Shown here: piece by piece, positions 10,101 through 59,100 of the stretch
Layout: each line of letters opens with the position of its first letter
How positions within the stretch are numbered: the first letter of the stretch is position 1
Origin: Montifringilla adamsi
Lineage: Eukaryota > Chordata > Aves > Passeriformes > Passeridae
Assembly: GCA_017590115.1 (NCBI GenBank)
Contig: JAGGNK010008337.1
Location: forward strand, 3,413,912 to 3,477,911
DNA: 64,000 nucleotides
Direction of reading: 5' to 3'
Notes under the pieces: generated by a model
Told to the model about the DNA's origin: nothing
Databases searched by the model: none
What the model saw: only the letters and a program-made list of their open reading frames with translations
Program-made: the position numbers and the translations under genes

Positions 10101-12999
10101 AGGAAAAGTTCAGCAAGTGGTTGGAATGATGTGGGTCAGACACCACTTTGTGTGCAGTCAGGGGGCTTTGTCCTGGTCCTGCTGCCCTTTGTCACAGGCC
10201 AAGAAAAGGGAAGAAAAGCCTCAAAAAGTGCCTTGGAGCAGCTGAGCAGAGAAGGGATGGGGCTTTGAGCTCTTTGTTGTCAGGCACAGAGAACCTTCAG
10301 CTACCTCTGAACTTTGATTTCATTCATTCCCACCTCTTCCAGGATGGAAAGCTTAACACAGCTTTAATTACAGAACAGGTTGGGTTTCACCTGGGTTTGT
10401 TCAGAAGAGACTCTGCTGTGATGTTTTGGAGCTGGATCCAGAGCACCACTGAGCTGCTTCCCTCTGAGGAACAGAGCCCTTCCAGGGATGGTGGGGGGTC
10501 TTGTAAAGCCAAATATTTGCTGTTTCAAAAATACAGCGTTGTCTCAGTCCTGGAATTTGCTGGGGAGGGGACTGACTTCTGCTGCTTAATATTGGGTTTG
10601 GACTTCTCTTTTTGACTATAAAAGATGGAGATGAATTAGTAAGTTACACGTCTCTACCTTTAAAGTTTCACCAAGATTCTGGATGGCTGTTGTCATCTAG
10701 CTTGGGTTGATTATGTTTCTTTCTGAATAAGTGTAAAGGTTAAGCCAAGTCTAAAAGAAACACAAGCCTGACAGATTTTATTAATCAGTTGCTATTTTTA
10801 ATTACAGTTTGTGGAAATTTAAATATTTGATATATACTGACATTTTGTACAATCATTTGGATGCCTCCTAACTTTGTTATTATTTATCCTAATGAAACCC
10901 AGCCTGAGTTAACCAATTTAAAACTACCTTTGAAAATGGTTCCTTTTTCAAATCCTTGTAAAGCTTCCCCATGGCCTTGCTTTTCTCCTTGCAGGGAACA
11001 ATGTCTCAGTGAACATAGAGGTAGATCCTCGCCATCCAAACATGCTTCCGGAGTGTTATTTCCTTGGAGCAGATCATGGTAAGGCAGCAAATTCCACTGG
11101 TTTCTCCTCTGGACTCAGATCTCTGATCCCAATCCCTCCCTGAAGCCTGGGAGGCTCACTGGAGTGATGCCATTGTTCCTGTCTATTGTTTGCAGAAGTG
11201 AACCCTCTGAGAACTAAACTCAACAACAACATGCACTTGTGGTGAGTGTCCCCGGTAAAGCAGGCTGGAAACCCAAATGGTGTTTGCCATTGCTTGTGTG
11301 GATTTTTCTCTCCCCTCTCCCACCCACAGGGATACGGAAATTGGTTTGTTACAGAACTTGAGAGAGCTCCTGGGAATTGATTTTCCATCTCGTGCTGTGT
11401 TGGAAAAAAGCGTAAGTTGGTTTTGGTTAACGATCAGTCGTTATTGCTGAATAAGTCACATTTAAATGGTCACTGTCTAAGAGCCAGGGACAATCAGGGA
11501 CTTTGGAGAGGTAATTGGATTAATTCATTGTCACAAGGACTTCTGAACTTCAAGCAACAGTTGTCAGAGCTTGTTAACCTTTGATTAGAGGTGCACACTT
11601 CCCTGTGGCCTTCATAGCAGTGAGGGCATTCATAACAGGCTCCACTATTAAAAGGAAAAGAGGACGTTCCAGAGTGGCTAATGAGATGAGGAAAATCCAA
11701 ACATTCTGTTATGGATGTTGATGACTTTGGTTCTAATTAGGTGGAGCTGGAGAGGGGACAAGAGGCCATCCAAATACTGGTGCATTTCAAACAAACTGGG
11801 AACTAATTTTTGACAATGCTTTAACATTGGATTATGAGCTTTGCTTTCACTCAGGAAGCCTCTAAATTAAGGTCTGATCTGTGTCTAATGTTAAATCATA
11901 ATGGGAAGTGATAGTGGTTAATAAACAAAAAGTGCCCAAAAGTATGAAAAGCCTTGTTGAATGAGATGTAATTCAGTAAGGGATGAAATACCACCCAGTC
12001 AAGTCTTGCACACCTAGAACCCAGTGTCACTCTAAGCCATTGTGATATAAACATGTATGTCTTAAATGCAAAAAAATAGTCATTCCAGCCAACAAAAACT
12101 GCAAAAGCAAAACCACAGGTGAAGGTGTTTGTGTGTGAGTAGCCCAGCCCTGCCTTTCAGCTGTGCTCGTGTTCCAGGATTTTGCCAAGGACTGTGGGAT
12201 CTGCTACGCCTATCGGCTGGATGGCAGCACGCCCGACCACGTGTGTGACGATCCTCGCTGTGGGCAGCCCTTCCACCAGGCCTGTCTCTATGAGGTACAG
12301 TGAGCACTGGCACAAACTGCCATGAGCTGGCACGTTCTGGACAACCAGCACTGGCCACTTATTCTGCATTAAGCAAGAGCCCATAAGGAACATTGTGGCA
12401 GTCACTTGTCCTGTCACCCCCAATTCCTACGTAGCTCTCTTGGAAAGGGAACCACAGGCTGACTTTGCATGCACCCTGTCAGATGTTCATCAGCTGAACT
12501 CTGGTAATTAATAGATGTTTCTTAAATTGGAGATGAAACCAATGTGACTTTTAACCCACTTCTTGTGTTGCAGTGGCTACAAGGCCTTCCTACCAGCAGA
12601 CAGAGTTTTAATGTCATCTTTGGTGAATGTCCCTATTGTAATAAGGTAAGGAAATCCAAGGAGTAGGAGTGAACTAGAGTGGAAGAGGCAAATGTGTCAG
12701 TGTTTAACTGAAGGTTTTCTGACACAGTGTAAAGACAGTCCCACACTAATGCCAGAGTAATTAAAGACCACACTCCATTGTATTTAATGATAATTTTTAA
12801 TGCTGTAACAAAAGGTTCAGTTACAAGCAACAAAAAGAATCCCAACATTTATAACAGAAGCCAACACAAATAGTTCAGAGAATCCATAACTATTGAATGC
12901 AGATGAGAACTTGCCTGTACAAGGCATGTACTGACAGGATTATTTAAAAACTTCTTTTTCAAGCCGCTGACACTGAAATCTTCAATGAAGAAACTCTAG
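1007..12999 (+). CDS. FANCL: FANCL, 3' two-thirds (9 exons, partial at 5')
   Basis: Join 1007-1103, 3738-3806, 9232-9382, 10995-11078, 11196-11241, 11330-11411, 12178-12294, 12574-12645, 12964-12999. The spliced product is about 250 residues and matches the C-terminal two-thirds of human FANCL (375 aa). FANCL is the RING-type E3 of the Fanconi anaemia core complex; with UBE2T it monoubiquitinates FANCD2 and FANCI during interstrand crosslink repair. The window contains the later part of the UBC-RWD substrate-binding region (seen in stretches such as TWVLEPE, EVDPRHP and LPECYFLGADH) and the whole C-terminal RING (CGIC, VCDDPRC, PFHQAC, ECPYC). All junctions are GT-AG and phases chain without a stop. 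The N-terminal ELF domain and first exons are not here; none is visible in 1-1006. The gene runs convergently into VRK2. Confidence 0.97.
1104..3737 (+). other. FANCL intron
   Basis: A 2.6-kb AT-rich intron with homopolymer T runs. I see no gene or recognised mobile element. Confidence 0.8.
2585..2611. repeat. Poly(T) tract
   Basis: A T-rich run with two C interruptions lies in a FANCL intron. Confidence 0.85.
3738..3806 (+). CDS. FANCL: FANCL exon
   Basis: The exon is 69 bp, 23 codons, phase 0 to 0, between a cctccctcag acceptor and a gtaact donor. It encodes YPTEPPD and VDFPVPF, matching human YPAESPD and VDFPVPF. Cryptic extension would hit stops on either side. Confidence 0.95.
4069..4105. 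repeat. Short direct repeat
   Basis: tctaggaattatgg occurs at 4069-4082 and again at 4092-4105, a 23-bp period, inside a FANCL intron. Confidence 0.8.
4198..4242. repeat. Short direct repeat
   Basis: gttatcctatagagtttt (4198-4215) recurs with one change at 4225-4242, a 27-bp period. It lies 100 bp after the repeat at 4069, so this small area has slipped more than once. Confidence 0.8.
6971..7161 (-). other. Exon-like minus-strand ORF inside a FANCL intron
   Basis: On the - strand a strong pyrimidine tract and AG (ggttcttatttctag) precede 191 bp that stay open in one frame and end AAG before gtaaat. The frame is open from 7300 to 6851. The peptide contains KANEAFQELLRSAAIYMAV and LPNFKHLLQILDELNSN, which read as amphipathic helices rather than random translation. 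I do not recognise a family and found no convincing partner exon nearby. It could be an exon of an unknown nested antisense gene, a relic of a moved gene, or chance. Confidence 0.25.
9232..9382 (+). CDS. FANCL: FANCL exon (UBC-RWD core)
   Basis: The exon is 151 bp, phase 0 to 1, with acceptor ttgtttcttag and donor gtagga. It encodes IYNQFLAALESLKEFWD, DEIDGKTWVLEPE and RSATTRRIA, all closely matching human FANCL. This is the longest and best conserved FANCL exon here. Confidence 0.97.
9383..10994 (+). other. FANCL intron (1.6 kb)
   Basis: A purine-rich + strand stretch at 10.0-10.6 kb has an open frame of about 150 codons, but it shows no family resemblance. Nothing else is seen. Confidence 0.75.
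10995..11078 (+). CDS. FANCL: FANCL exon
   Basis: The exon is 84 bp, phase 1 to 1, with acceptor ctccttgcag and donor gtaagg. It encodes NNVSVNIEVDPRHP and LPECYFLGADH, nearly identical to the human protein. Confidence 0.97.
11196..11241 (+). CDS. FANCL: FANCL exon (46 bp)
   Basis: This small exon runs from phase 1 to phase 2, with acceptor attgtttgcag and donor gtgagt. It encodes EVNPLRTKLNNNMHL, with the split Trp codon completed in the next exon. It aligns to human VVKPLGIKLSRNIHLW. The flanking introns are only 117 and 88 bp. Confidence 0.95.
11330..11411 (+). CDS. FANCL: FANCL exon
   Basis: The exon is 82 bp, phase 2 to 0, with acceptor cacccacag and donor gtaagt. It encodes LLQNLRELLGIDFPSR and AVLEKS, aligning to human VLQNLKDVLEIDFPAR and AILEKS. 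It links the RWD region to the RING. Confidence 0.95.
11412..12177 (+). other. FANCL intron (0.8 kb)
   Basis: Ordinary AT-rich intron with no feature seen. Confidence 0.8.
12178..12294 (+). CDS. FANCL: FANCL exon, first half of RING
   Basis: The exon is 117 bp, 39 codons, phase 0 to 0. The chosen acceptor is gttccag; an upstream ctttcag at about 12160 would add residues absent from human FANCL. It encodes the zinc ligands of CGIC, VCDDPRC and GQPFHQAC, so six of the eight metal-binding residues of the RING/PHD-like fold lie in this exon. Confidence 0.97.
12574..12645 (+). CDS. FANCL: FANCL exon, second half of RING
   Basis: The exon is 72 bp, 24 codons, phase 0 to 0, with acceptor ttgtgttgcag and donor gtaagg. 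It encodes WLQGLPTSRQSFNVIFGE followed by CPYC, the final two zinc cysteines. The Trp at its start corresponds to the conserved E2-contacting Trp region of the human RING. Confidence 0.97.
12783..12801 (-). promoter_or_regulatory. VRK2: Candidate VRK2 poly(A) signals (two ATTAAA)
   Basis: On the - strand ATTAAA occurs at 12801-12796 and at 12788-12783, about 260 bp past the VRK2 stop. GT-rich sequence follows (ggagtgtggtctt, agtgtgggactgtc). Use of either would place FANCL's last coding exon under the VRK2 3' UTR in antisense. Confidence 0.5.
12964..12999 (+). CDS. FANCL: FANCL terminal coding exon
   Basis: The acceptor is cttctttttcaag. It encodes PLTLKSSMKKL and then TAG at 12997-12999. 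Human FANCL ends PITLKMSGRKH, so length and position agree exactly. The stop lies 60 bp before the convergent VRK2 stop. Confidence 0.92.
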   Translation, partial: PLTLKSSMKKL

Positions 13000-13059
13000 G
13001 AAAAAGCTGCATGGTGGGAGCACCACTGCACTCCCACTGAAGACACAGGAACAGCAACA

Positions 13060-51037
<37,978 letters not shown>

Positions 51038-51119
51038 CGTACCTTGAGGGAGGGGAAAACGAAAGAGAAAGCTTGTTGAAAAATTGCTGCCAGAAGGCTC
51101 AATATCCCTCGATGTGCTT

Positions 51120-51660
51120 TGCCCACCAGCACGGAGCAGGGACAGGGGGCGATGTCCCTCAGCCCGCTCCCCTTCACCCACCTCCACAGAGCCCCCTCGG
51201 CCTCCCCCCGCCGCCGGCCGCAAACTTCCCAGCCGGGCACTTCCGCAGCAGCAGCAGGAGGAGGAACGGGTAGCGGGATGCCGTCTTCCCGCCGAGAAAC
51301 CCGGGGCGGGGAAACCCGGGGCGGGGATCGGGGCAGGGCCGGGGCAGCCCCGGCCGGGACGGGGGACTCCCTCAGCCGCCCCCTCACGGCCCTCCGCGCG
51401 GCGGGGCGGGGCGCGCGCCATTCCCGCCTCCCACCAGCCCCGCCCTGAGGCGCCGCCGCCGCCGCTCGGGGATACGGAGCTGGGAGATGGCGCCCGAGGA
51501 GTCGGTGTGTCCCGGCTGTTCCGGCTCCTCGCTCCGGGAGAAGGCAGACGGAGGAGCAGGGACATTAAGGGGAACGGAGGAGAAGGAGGGAGATGGAGCA
51601 GGGAGATCGTGAGGGAGGTGGCGTCCGCTGCCATCAGCCCCAGGCGTTCCCGCTCTCCCG
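51120..51660 (-). promoter_or_regulatory. VRK2: CpG island / VRK2 promoter and noncoding exon 1 region
   Basis: This GC-rich, CpG-dense block contrasts sharply with its AT-rich surroundings and abuts the VRK2 start. Motifs seen: an ETS-type CGGAAGTG read on the - strand at 51238-51246, E2F-like TTCCCGCC overlapping a YY1-like CCAT at 51418-51428, repeated GC boxes at 51296-51325, and a short GCC repeat near 51451-51466. There is no clear TATA box, as expected for a housekeeping CpG promoter. A possible noncoding exon 1 donor (GGAG before gtgggt) sits at 51182/51181 on the - strand, which would leave a tiny intron of 139 bp before the ATG exon. This is inferred. Confidence 0.8.
51296..51325. 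repeat. Two 15-bp GC-box units in tandem
   Basis: The unit gaaacccggggcggg occurs twice head to tail (51296-51310 and 51311-51325). Each unit contains a GGGGCGGG Sp1/KLF-type box. It lies inside the VRK2 CpG island. Confidence 0.85.
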
Positions 51661-53093
51661 CTTCTGAGGCTGCGCTTCGCGAGGAAGGAACTTTAAAAAA
51701 AAAAATTATTTCGTGCGTAGAGATGTAGGAGATCAGACGGTCTCCTGCCTGAGGTAAAAAAAGAAAATCTCAGCTGACAGGATTTGAAGTAAAATAAAAG
51801 CCCCAAAACCGTTCTCCATGCACTTTGAGGAGGTGCAGCGAAGTCACAGAACTGCCGTGGTGCCACGCTTCCCTCAGGCCACTTCGGTTTTCCCTCAGGA
51901 TCTTCCTGGCAGAGGTCAAGAGTAACCATTTCCACCCAGAAACACAGATACTCACCCCAGAACAGCACAGTGGAAGAGGTAATGGCCACCTCAGGCTGGT
52001 TCCAGGCAGGGACAGAGGAGAGATGCTGCTGACCCAGGAGTCCCTCAGCCCCATCCCCATGTAAATTGGCAGTAAAGGACACTCTGAGGTGAGTTTTTAT
52101 TCCCCGAGAACCCAGGGCATAGTTTTGATCACAGCCACCATTTTGTGCAAGTTTGCTTTATCGATAGGGTCTGTTCACCCAAGTACACACAACCTAGGCA
52201 GACCTGAGGGGGAACCACCACTCCACGACTACAAGTCCTTCTCCAGAAAAGAGAGTATAAAAAGTTTAAACCTATTTTTTTTAAAGGCCTTGTGTCTTTT
52301 TTAAAAGAACAATCAAAATCCAAAACATCAGCGTATTTTGCAAGTAAACTTAAAAGTAGTAACACTTATTACGACTGCAAAGCCCATCAGTAAATTAAGC
52401 CTTCATGTAGCAACTCTTTTGGCTTCATCAGTCTTGCAGGCTCTGTGGTTTTATCATTATTGAGAAGACCGGCTGAAGAATCACCAGCAGAAAGCTCAGC
52501 CATAAAGGAGACAAATTCAAAATTTCCATAAAGCGTTTTGTAGAGTTTTTCCCCTTTGCAACAGTTGCCAAAACAGACTGTAGGAGGGTGGTGTTTGGGT
52601 TGTTTGGCTTATTTAAAAAAGCAAATACAGCTTCCCTGTTCAGCATCAAAGAAACCATCACCAATATCAGTGTTATGTGTTACCTGGGTAAAGAATCTTT
52701 CCAGATGAAAATTGCCTTGAAATAGTTGCCTGGGAATCAGAGGATAAACCTCTGTTTAAGGAGAAAACTTCTTTGTTCAGCTGTTGCAAAGAGGTATCCA
52801 TGTGATTAAACTGAAATGAAAGCATTATCAAAGGGCTTCCTGCTTCCAGGCTCTTTCCCTGCCCACAAAGTTTCACTAGAATAAGAAAGTGAAACAAAGT
52901 CAGATGAGGTAGAGGGGAAAAAAAAACCAAAACAACCCAAACAGGTTAAGTATGAATAATTCATGGAGTTCTGAGGAATAGTGAACCATCTTTAATAACT
53001 TAGAGCTCTATCACAACTTGTGCAATTTAATGTTAATATATGGTATAAGAGGGTTTAAGGTATTTATCCTACAAGTTATGAGAAATACCGGAG

Positions 53094-53158
53094 GGGTTTT
53101 TTTGGTTGTTTTGTTTGCTGGGTTGTTGGTTTTTTGGTTTTGGTTTTCCTTTTTTTTA
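53094..53158. repeat. T/G low-complexity tract
   Basis: Runs of T are separated by GG or GGG (ggttgttttgtttgctgggt and similar). This T-rich, G-punctuated composition is common in bird intergenic DNA. Confidence 0.85.
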
Positions 53159-56100
53159 ATGAGAGGATAGATGCAAAGTTAAAGATTTTCAAGCTCTTAT
53201 CAGTCATTAAAAGTTAAAATCCTCAAAGACAACCACTCAGGAATGTAATAGAAACTAGTCATATAACTCATATTTAAAAAGGAAATACTAAAAGAAAAGT
53301 TCCTGCACATGCCAGGCTGTTCCTGAAGAATGAGTTTATATGTTAAATCCAGATCTTTATTAATGAAAAGCCATAACTAGCAGGCCCACAGAAAGGTGTG
53401 TGTTACCAGCAAAGTTCTGATTGTTTGGTTTCAGAGACTTTAAAACACAAAATTGACATATACATACTTTTAAAAAATAATTAAGACCAAAGGCTTTAGT
53501 GGGAAAAACTCCGAGCAGATTAGAGCTTGATTCTAGAGCCTTTGGCCCTGCTAGTAGCACATGCATGTGTTTTGTGGGTGGGACTAAGAAATCCTCTTTT
53601 CCTGTTGGATTGAGCTGGAGGTGGGGCTTTTTTCTTTTCGCCTGCTTATAATCAACCAATTAGCAACCCTCCCAAAAAACCGTTCTCCATTTAGGCAGGG
53701 TAAATATAGCTCAGTGCTCTCTTCACAGTTACTACCAATTAGCAATTTGGGGAGGTTTTAAAGGGAATGAATGTCTGTAATAACTACAGATGTGGTTACA
53801 GATGAGGGGATTTGGGTTTTTCAGGAAAGCCTAATTATGATGGAGGCAATTTCCTTTCAAGGTGATATAGCTACCACTACTGCTAAATTCAAAAATCCTA
53901 GTAGGAGAAATGTGAATGTGCTAACAAGAGTAAAAATGCACAAATCCTACCAGTATCAAAGTCTGTCTAGCATAGGTTCTGGAGAGTAACAATCAGCTGT
54001 GCTGGTTTATCATGGGCTGCATTTGAAGAGTGTGGTGAGATTCTCAGAGAGTCAGTGCTTTCTTTAGGTGTTTAATAGGACAGCAAACCTGTCCTGAAGC
54101 TGTATTTGTTTCTGTCTCTGTCTTAAAGCACTGTACATTAAACATTTGGTCCATCTTCCATTTATTTTAATTTTTTTCTTCTCCTTGCTCAAACCTAAGC
54201 TTGAATATAAAAGATTGCAGTCAATTATATGAAATCTTGCAGTGTCACATGCACAAAGCCCCTTAAATTTTCTACAGTAGGTGAGCACTTGTAGCTTCTC
54301 TTACCATTGCATTGTGATGCTTTTGTGGTATTTAACACTGACATTTTAGCGCTCCTACATTCAATTCCCCTGCTTTGCTCCAGATCTCACTGATGCTTAA
54401 AATATCATGGCTAAATTTACTCCAGAGATGTAACATCTCGATATTAAGAGCATTGACAACAAGGCATCAAGTTTCAGACTGCTTCCCAGTTTGTGCTGGG
54501 AGATCTATTTGTGTCCCTGCATCTGTGCAGATCCCGTGCTCCTGCCGGGCTCCCTCCATTGTTGCTGCTCCCTGCCAGTTCCTCAGAACTTTGGGAGTAA
54601 TTACTTCTTGCAGTATCCAGGGAGCTCTAACATCCAGGGGCCGTGTTGCTCAACTCAGTCATTGCCTGGGTGCACTGACACCCATTTCTGAGCCTCCTGA
54701 CTCTCTTTTGTGTGGCTGGCCCCGTGATTGAGATCACGTAATTACAATAATTAGGAAGCTCACCTCAGGATATTATCAGAGCAACCCACCCAAACCCAAG
54801 TCCATATGGTTTGAAATAGCTAATGAGTCAGTTAATGTGCTATGTCCAGGAGTAATGGACACTCAATATGGATGGCATGGAGGCATCATTTACCAAACTC
54901 ATGACTGATTAAGGCTTTTCTTGTAGACAGGTCTTGTATTTTGCATCTCACGGTAAGTTCAAATTATTAGAGGTGTTTACATGTTAAGCAGATCAGAAGA
55001 AAGAAGCAGAGACTTGAAAAAGGCAGGTAAGAAATTAGTCCTCTCTTTAAAGAAAATGCAAAAGATTGGAGATCTGGGAACTTGCATTTGAAATAAACAG
55101 ATTATTTGAGAAGTGGCAATAAGTGGCATTTGCTTTAGTATAAAGTAGCCTGAATGAATGACTCCCACACTTCCAGAGGGACCACTTTAGCCTCTGGAAC
55201 TTGCCTTCCTTTAACACTCACCTTGCTTCCCATCCCATGGAATTGTGCAGCCAGTTCTAGACCCTGAACTCACCAGAACAGGAAATCAATACAAGGAAGG
55301 CAAACTTCCTGGCAACAAAAGCATCCAAAAGCCCTGGAAGAGGTAAGAAGGAATGCCTGCCTCTTGAATGAGCTACAGAATGTGCCCAGTCAGGGTCAGG
55401 ATTCTTCTCACTGAGGAATTATTTTAATTTTAAAATGCTGCTCTCTCATCATTTTCATGGCTGTTGGGATGAGATGTTACTCCCTGTTCCTGTCACTATA
55501 ACTGCAAAGGTGGTCAGAGCCTGGGCAGGTTCCTCCTCTCTTGGATGTCAGAGGTTTTGTTGCTCGTGCCTTTAGAAAGCAATTATTGCTGAGCACTGAA
55601 GAAAAAGTGTTTTCTTATCCATTTTTATTTTCTTTCAGAAATGTGTGAAGAGGTAATGTAAGTTTATTGGTGTTGTGGGAATGGGTTGTGTTTGCAGGGA
55701 GAGCAGACTGTCTAGTGCTCAGAGCAGAGAAGGGAATCAGGAAGATTCCTCTCATGGGAGTAATTCCTGGGATCCTAATCCTGGTTTGGCCACTGCCTGG
55801 CCTTACAGGAATTATTTCATATTTGTTTCATTTTATCCATGGAATTCTTTCCATTTCTGAGATTACCCACATGAAGTTGTTCAAGAAGGGAAACTCATCT
55901 GTCATGGCATTCATTATTCACATATCAATGCTACTTTTTATGTATAAACTTAATTATGCTGATAGGATATATTAAATATGACTCATTTTACTGCAAGATT
56001 GATTTTTTTTCCTGACCTCAGAATAAATATTGATCTTCATGATCTTTAAATGTAGTGCAAAGGTTGTTATATTAATGACATATTAATAGAAAGTAGCCCT

Positions 56101-59100
56101 GACCATGCAATATTAATATATTTGCATTGTTATTTCTCAAATCCCAACCAGAAAAAAAGAGGCAGGGTGCCAATGCCTTCTTTCCCAGGAGAAATCAGGG
56201 AGCCATTGACTTTCCTGATTGTTGAGACTCCTTTCTATATGTTGTTGTGTTTTGGTTTCTTGGTTTGAGGTGTGTTTCGGGTTTTTTTCGATTAAAAAAC
56301 TAGACCCGGTGATGAAGTGGCAAACAGAGTGTATAGTAGATCTGACAAAATAGGGATGGGATGTGCTTCCAGGATGTCTGGGAAGGCAAGGCCCTGTCTG
56401 AACCTGACCGTGCTCCCCTTCCCACTGCCATGCAGTCAGTTCCTTGTGCTGAATCACTGTTCTGGGAAGAGGAATGGGATCATTTGATGGTTTGTGGCTC
56501 TGACTTCAACAATCAGGCTAGTCATTTTCTTAACAGCTGATTTTTAAAAGCAGTTATTCAAGTGAGGTTTTGCCCTATGTGTGTGACTTTTATTTATTTT
56601 TCCCTCATTCTCTTTTGTGTTTATAGTGACTCTTGAAAATCCAGGCTTGGAACTGCTGTTCTAATGGTTGGCTGAACCAAGACAAGTCTGTTAGTTTTTA
56701 ATACTCCTCACAGAGTAATTGTATGTGAATTTTCTCTAAATTCTGCATTATAAGGAGCAGGGATAGGAGGTTACACATTGAAATAACCTTTAAATAGTAC
56801 TGTACATTTTCTATAGGTCCTGAGAAAACAGTACCCTGTTTAATTCAGTATTACCAATTTCATGAGCAACAAAACTGAAAGAGAAGTGTCCTTAAACAAT
56901 TTGCTGAAGAATATGAAGTTGTGAGGTACTGGGGTATTGGTGTTAGAGAAATAAAACAGAATTTTAGGATACAAAATATAAATCTGTGCCTTTGGGAACT
57001 GCTGGTTTGGAGGAAAAAGAAGAGAAGCACAGGAGGACCATGGCTGGTAATGTGATTTTAGAAGTGTAGGAAAGTTAGGTCTGATTCTAGGTTGTATCAG
57101 ATCAGGTGTTTTATTATGAAATTCAAAATACCTGTTTGGTAGTCTTCCATTGAGCATTCATCTTTACAGTCCTTGAGTGTTAAATCATGAAAGTTATCTG
57201 AAACAATGCAGAGGGCAATGGCCATACCCAGTTTTTCTGTGGAGAGCAGAGCTAGATTATGACTGGATTGAGTGGAAGAGGAACCCATCTGCTGGGAAGG
57301 AGTTCTGGTAAGAAACAGATAGGAAATTGTGAAGAAGTTTCTTGCCAGAGGCAGAGTAAGCAAAATTATGGTTTTTTTTCAGATGTTAGGTGTACTGAGG
57401 GATAGGAACGCACTACTTTGCATAAGCTGTAAATAGTAGGGAATTAATTAACTTGATAGTTGAATTAAGAGCTGGGCAGAGTACAGAAACAGGATATTTG
57501 TTTTGTGCCTTCAGAAATACCAGCAAAGGTAATAATGAGGCTGAATTTATTATAATGTGAATTATTTCATGATATGCAGGGCTACATTGTGCAATCAACC
57601 TCTCTCTGCTTTATGATATGAAGACCTATTACTTCCATATACTTTCATCCCTTGCACAGGAAAAAAGTTCGGAGATAATTTTGTCTTTTCCTCCTAGGAT
57701 TTTCCAGGAAAAAGAAGAGATTTCAGCTCATTGAAACACTGTTATTAGTTTGGTGCTTCCAAAGCATAGAGACACAATAATGGTTTTGCACTATGCAAGT
57801 AAATTAAGACAATGGCACTTAACAAGTGTTTCAGGACAGTCTGTCCTGGGCTGTTTGTCCCAGAAGTTTTCAAGGGAAAATCGAACTTGTTTACTTGTTG
57901 ACTTAATCTTTTGATGAAAATGCAGCTTTCTGCACTTCTCTGTGACTCTAGAAATTAGTAACTACACTTATCTATTAGGGATATCAAAAGAAACAGTTAA
58001 TGTCTGTTCCTGCATATGGTACTGTTAATTTGCTTGTTTGTGTGTCTGTCTGCTCTTTGCTTCTCTGCTTCTGTGTGTGGTATTTTATTGGAGCACATGA
58101 TTTGGAGAAGCTGACTGCCTGCTGTGATATTTATCCTATATAAATTGTACATTAAATGACAAATTTTAGACCCATCAGAGACATAAGACTAAGTCCACCC
58201 ATTGAAATCCTATTTGTATTATTACTTTCTAATGAATTCTGTACTACAGCAGGTGTCAAATCATATCTGTTGTTTTGCAATCGAGTATGAATAGAAGATG
58301 CATTGCTATTGCAAATGAATCTAATATGAATCTAATGAGCAGTAATGAGCAACTGTTTTGTCATTATTGAGGCAACCACTGTGATGCTAATAAACTCTTG
58401 TTTCTGCTACTTAGAAAAAAGCACTGACCAGGATTTATATCATGGCCTTAATGTCCCAAAAGCCTGAGGCAAAAGAGAAGAGTGGAACCCCTAAACTGAG
58501 CATAATTTAGTAATTTTCTGTGTGGCAGGCTTCTTATTTTCTCTTATTAAATGAAACCTGGTTTAAGTCTTTCAAGCTTTCTTACATTTGAAAGGAAAAA
58601 ATGAAGAATGAGTGTCTGTTAAAGAAACAAAGTTAAGAATATGGGTGTTCTGCCTTAATTTTCTTTAACATAAGTACACTAATTCCATACTTCTACACTT
58701 GGCAGTGCTTTTGTAATGCTAAGGCAGCAGTGTGCAAAAGTTTTAAAAGCAGTCACTTTAAAAATAACAGGCCATGAAATCAATGTAGAATTCTGATATG
58801 TTTGGGGGGAACTATCTCAACTCTATTTTAATTGGAACTTCATTTTTAATTTTTTAAATTTTATTTTCATTGTGTGTGGATCATAGGACTGCTGAACAAA
58901 CAGAAATACCTTTGATGCAATAGAATCAATAGCTTATTCCATAACTGAAATGCAAACAAGTTCTGACTTCTTTGTGGCTCTGTGTCTTCCAAGAATAAAT
59001 AATATATGGAATGATACATAAAGCTGTGTGGGAGGGACAGCTGGGTCCATGGTGCTTACCAGTGGTGGAGCACAGGAAAACCAGTTAGCACTGCTTTTCT

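Noticed and set aside
10148..10615. 155-codon + strand ORF in a FANCL intron
   Set aside because: Composition is irregular and it shows no homology; FANCL exons on both sides join in phase without it.
51487..51612. 41-codon + strand ORF ([11 protein letters not shown]...) divergent from VRK2 in the CpG island
   Set aside because: Short, GC-driven, no known family and no evidence of splicing; CpG islands commonly give such frames.
51693..52082. Overlapping 129- and 96-codon minus-strand ORFs upstream of VRK2
   Set aside because: Two frames are open over the same bases, which argues against coding; neither resembles a known protein.
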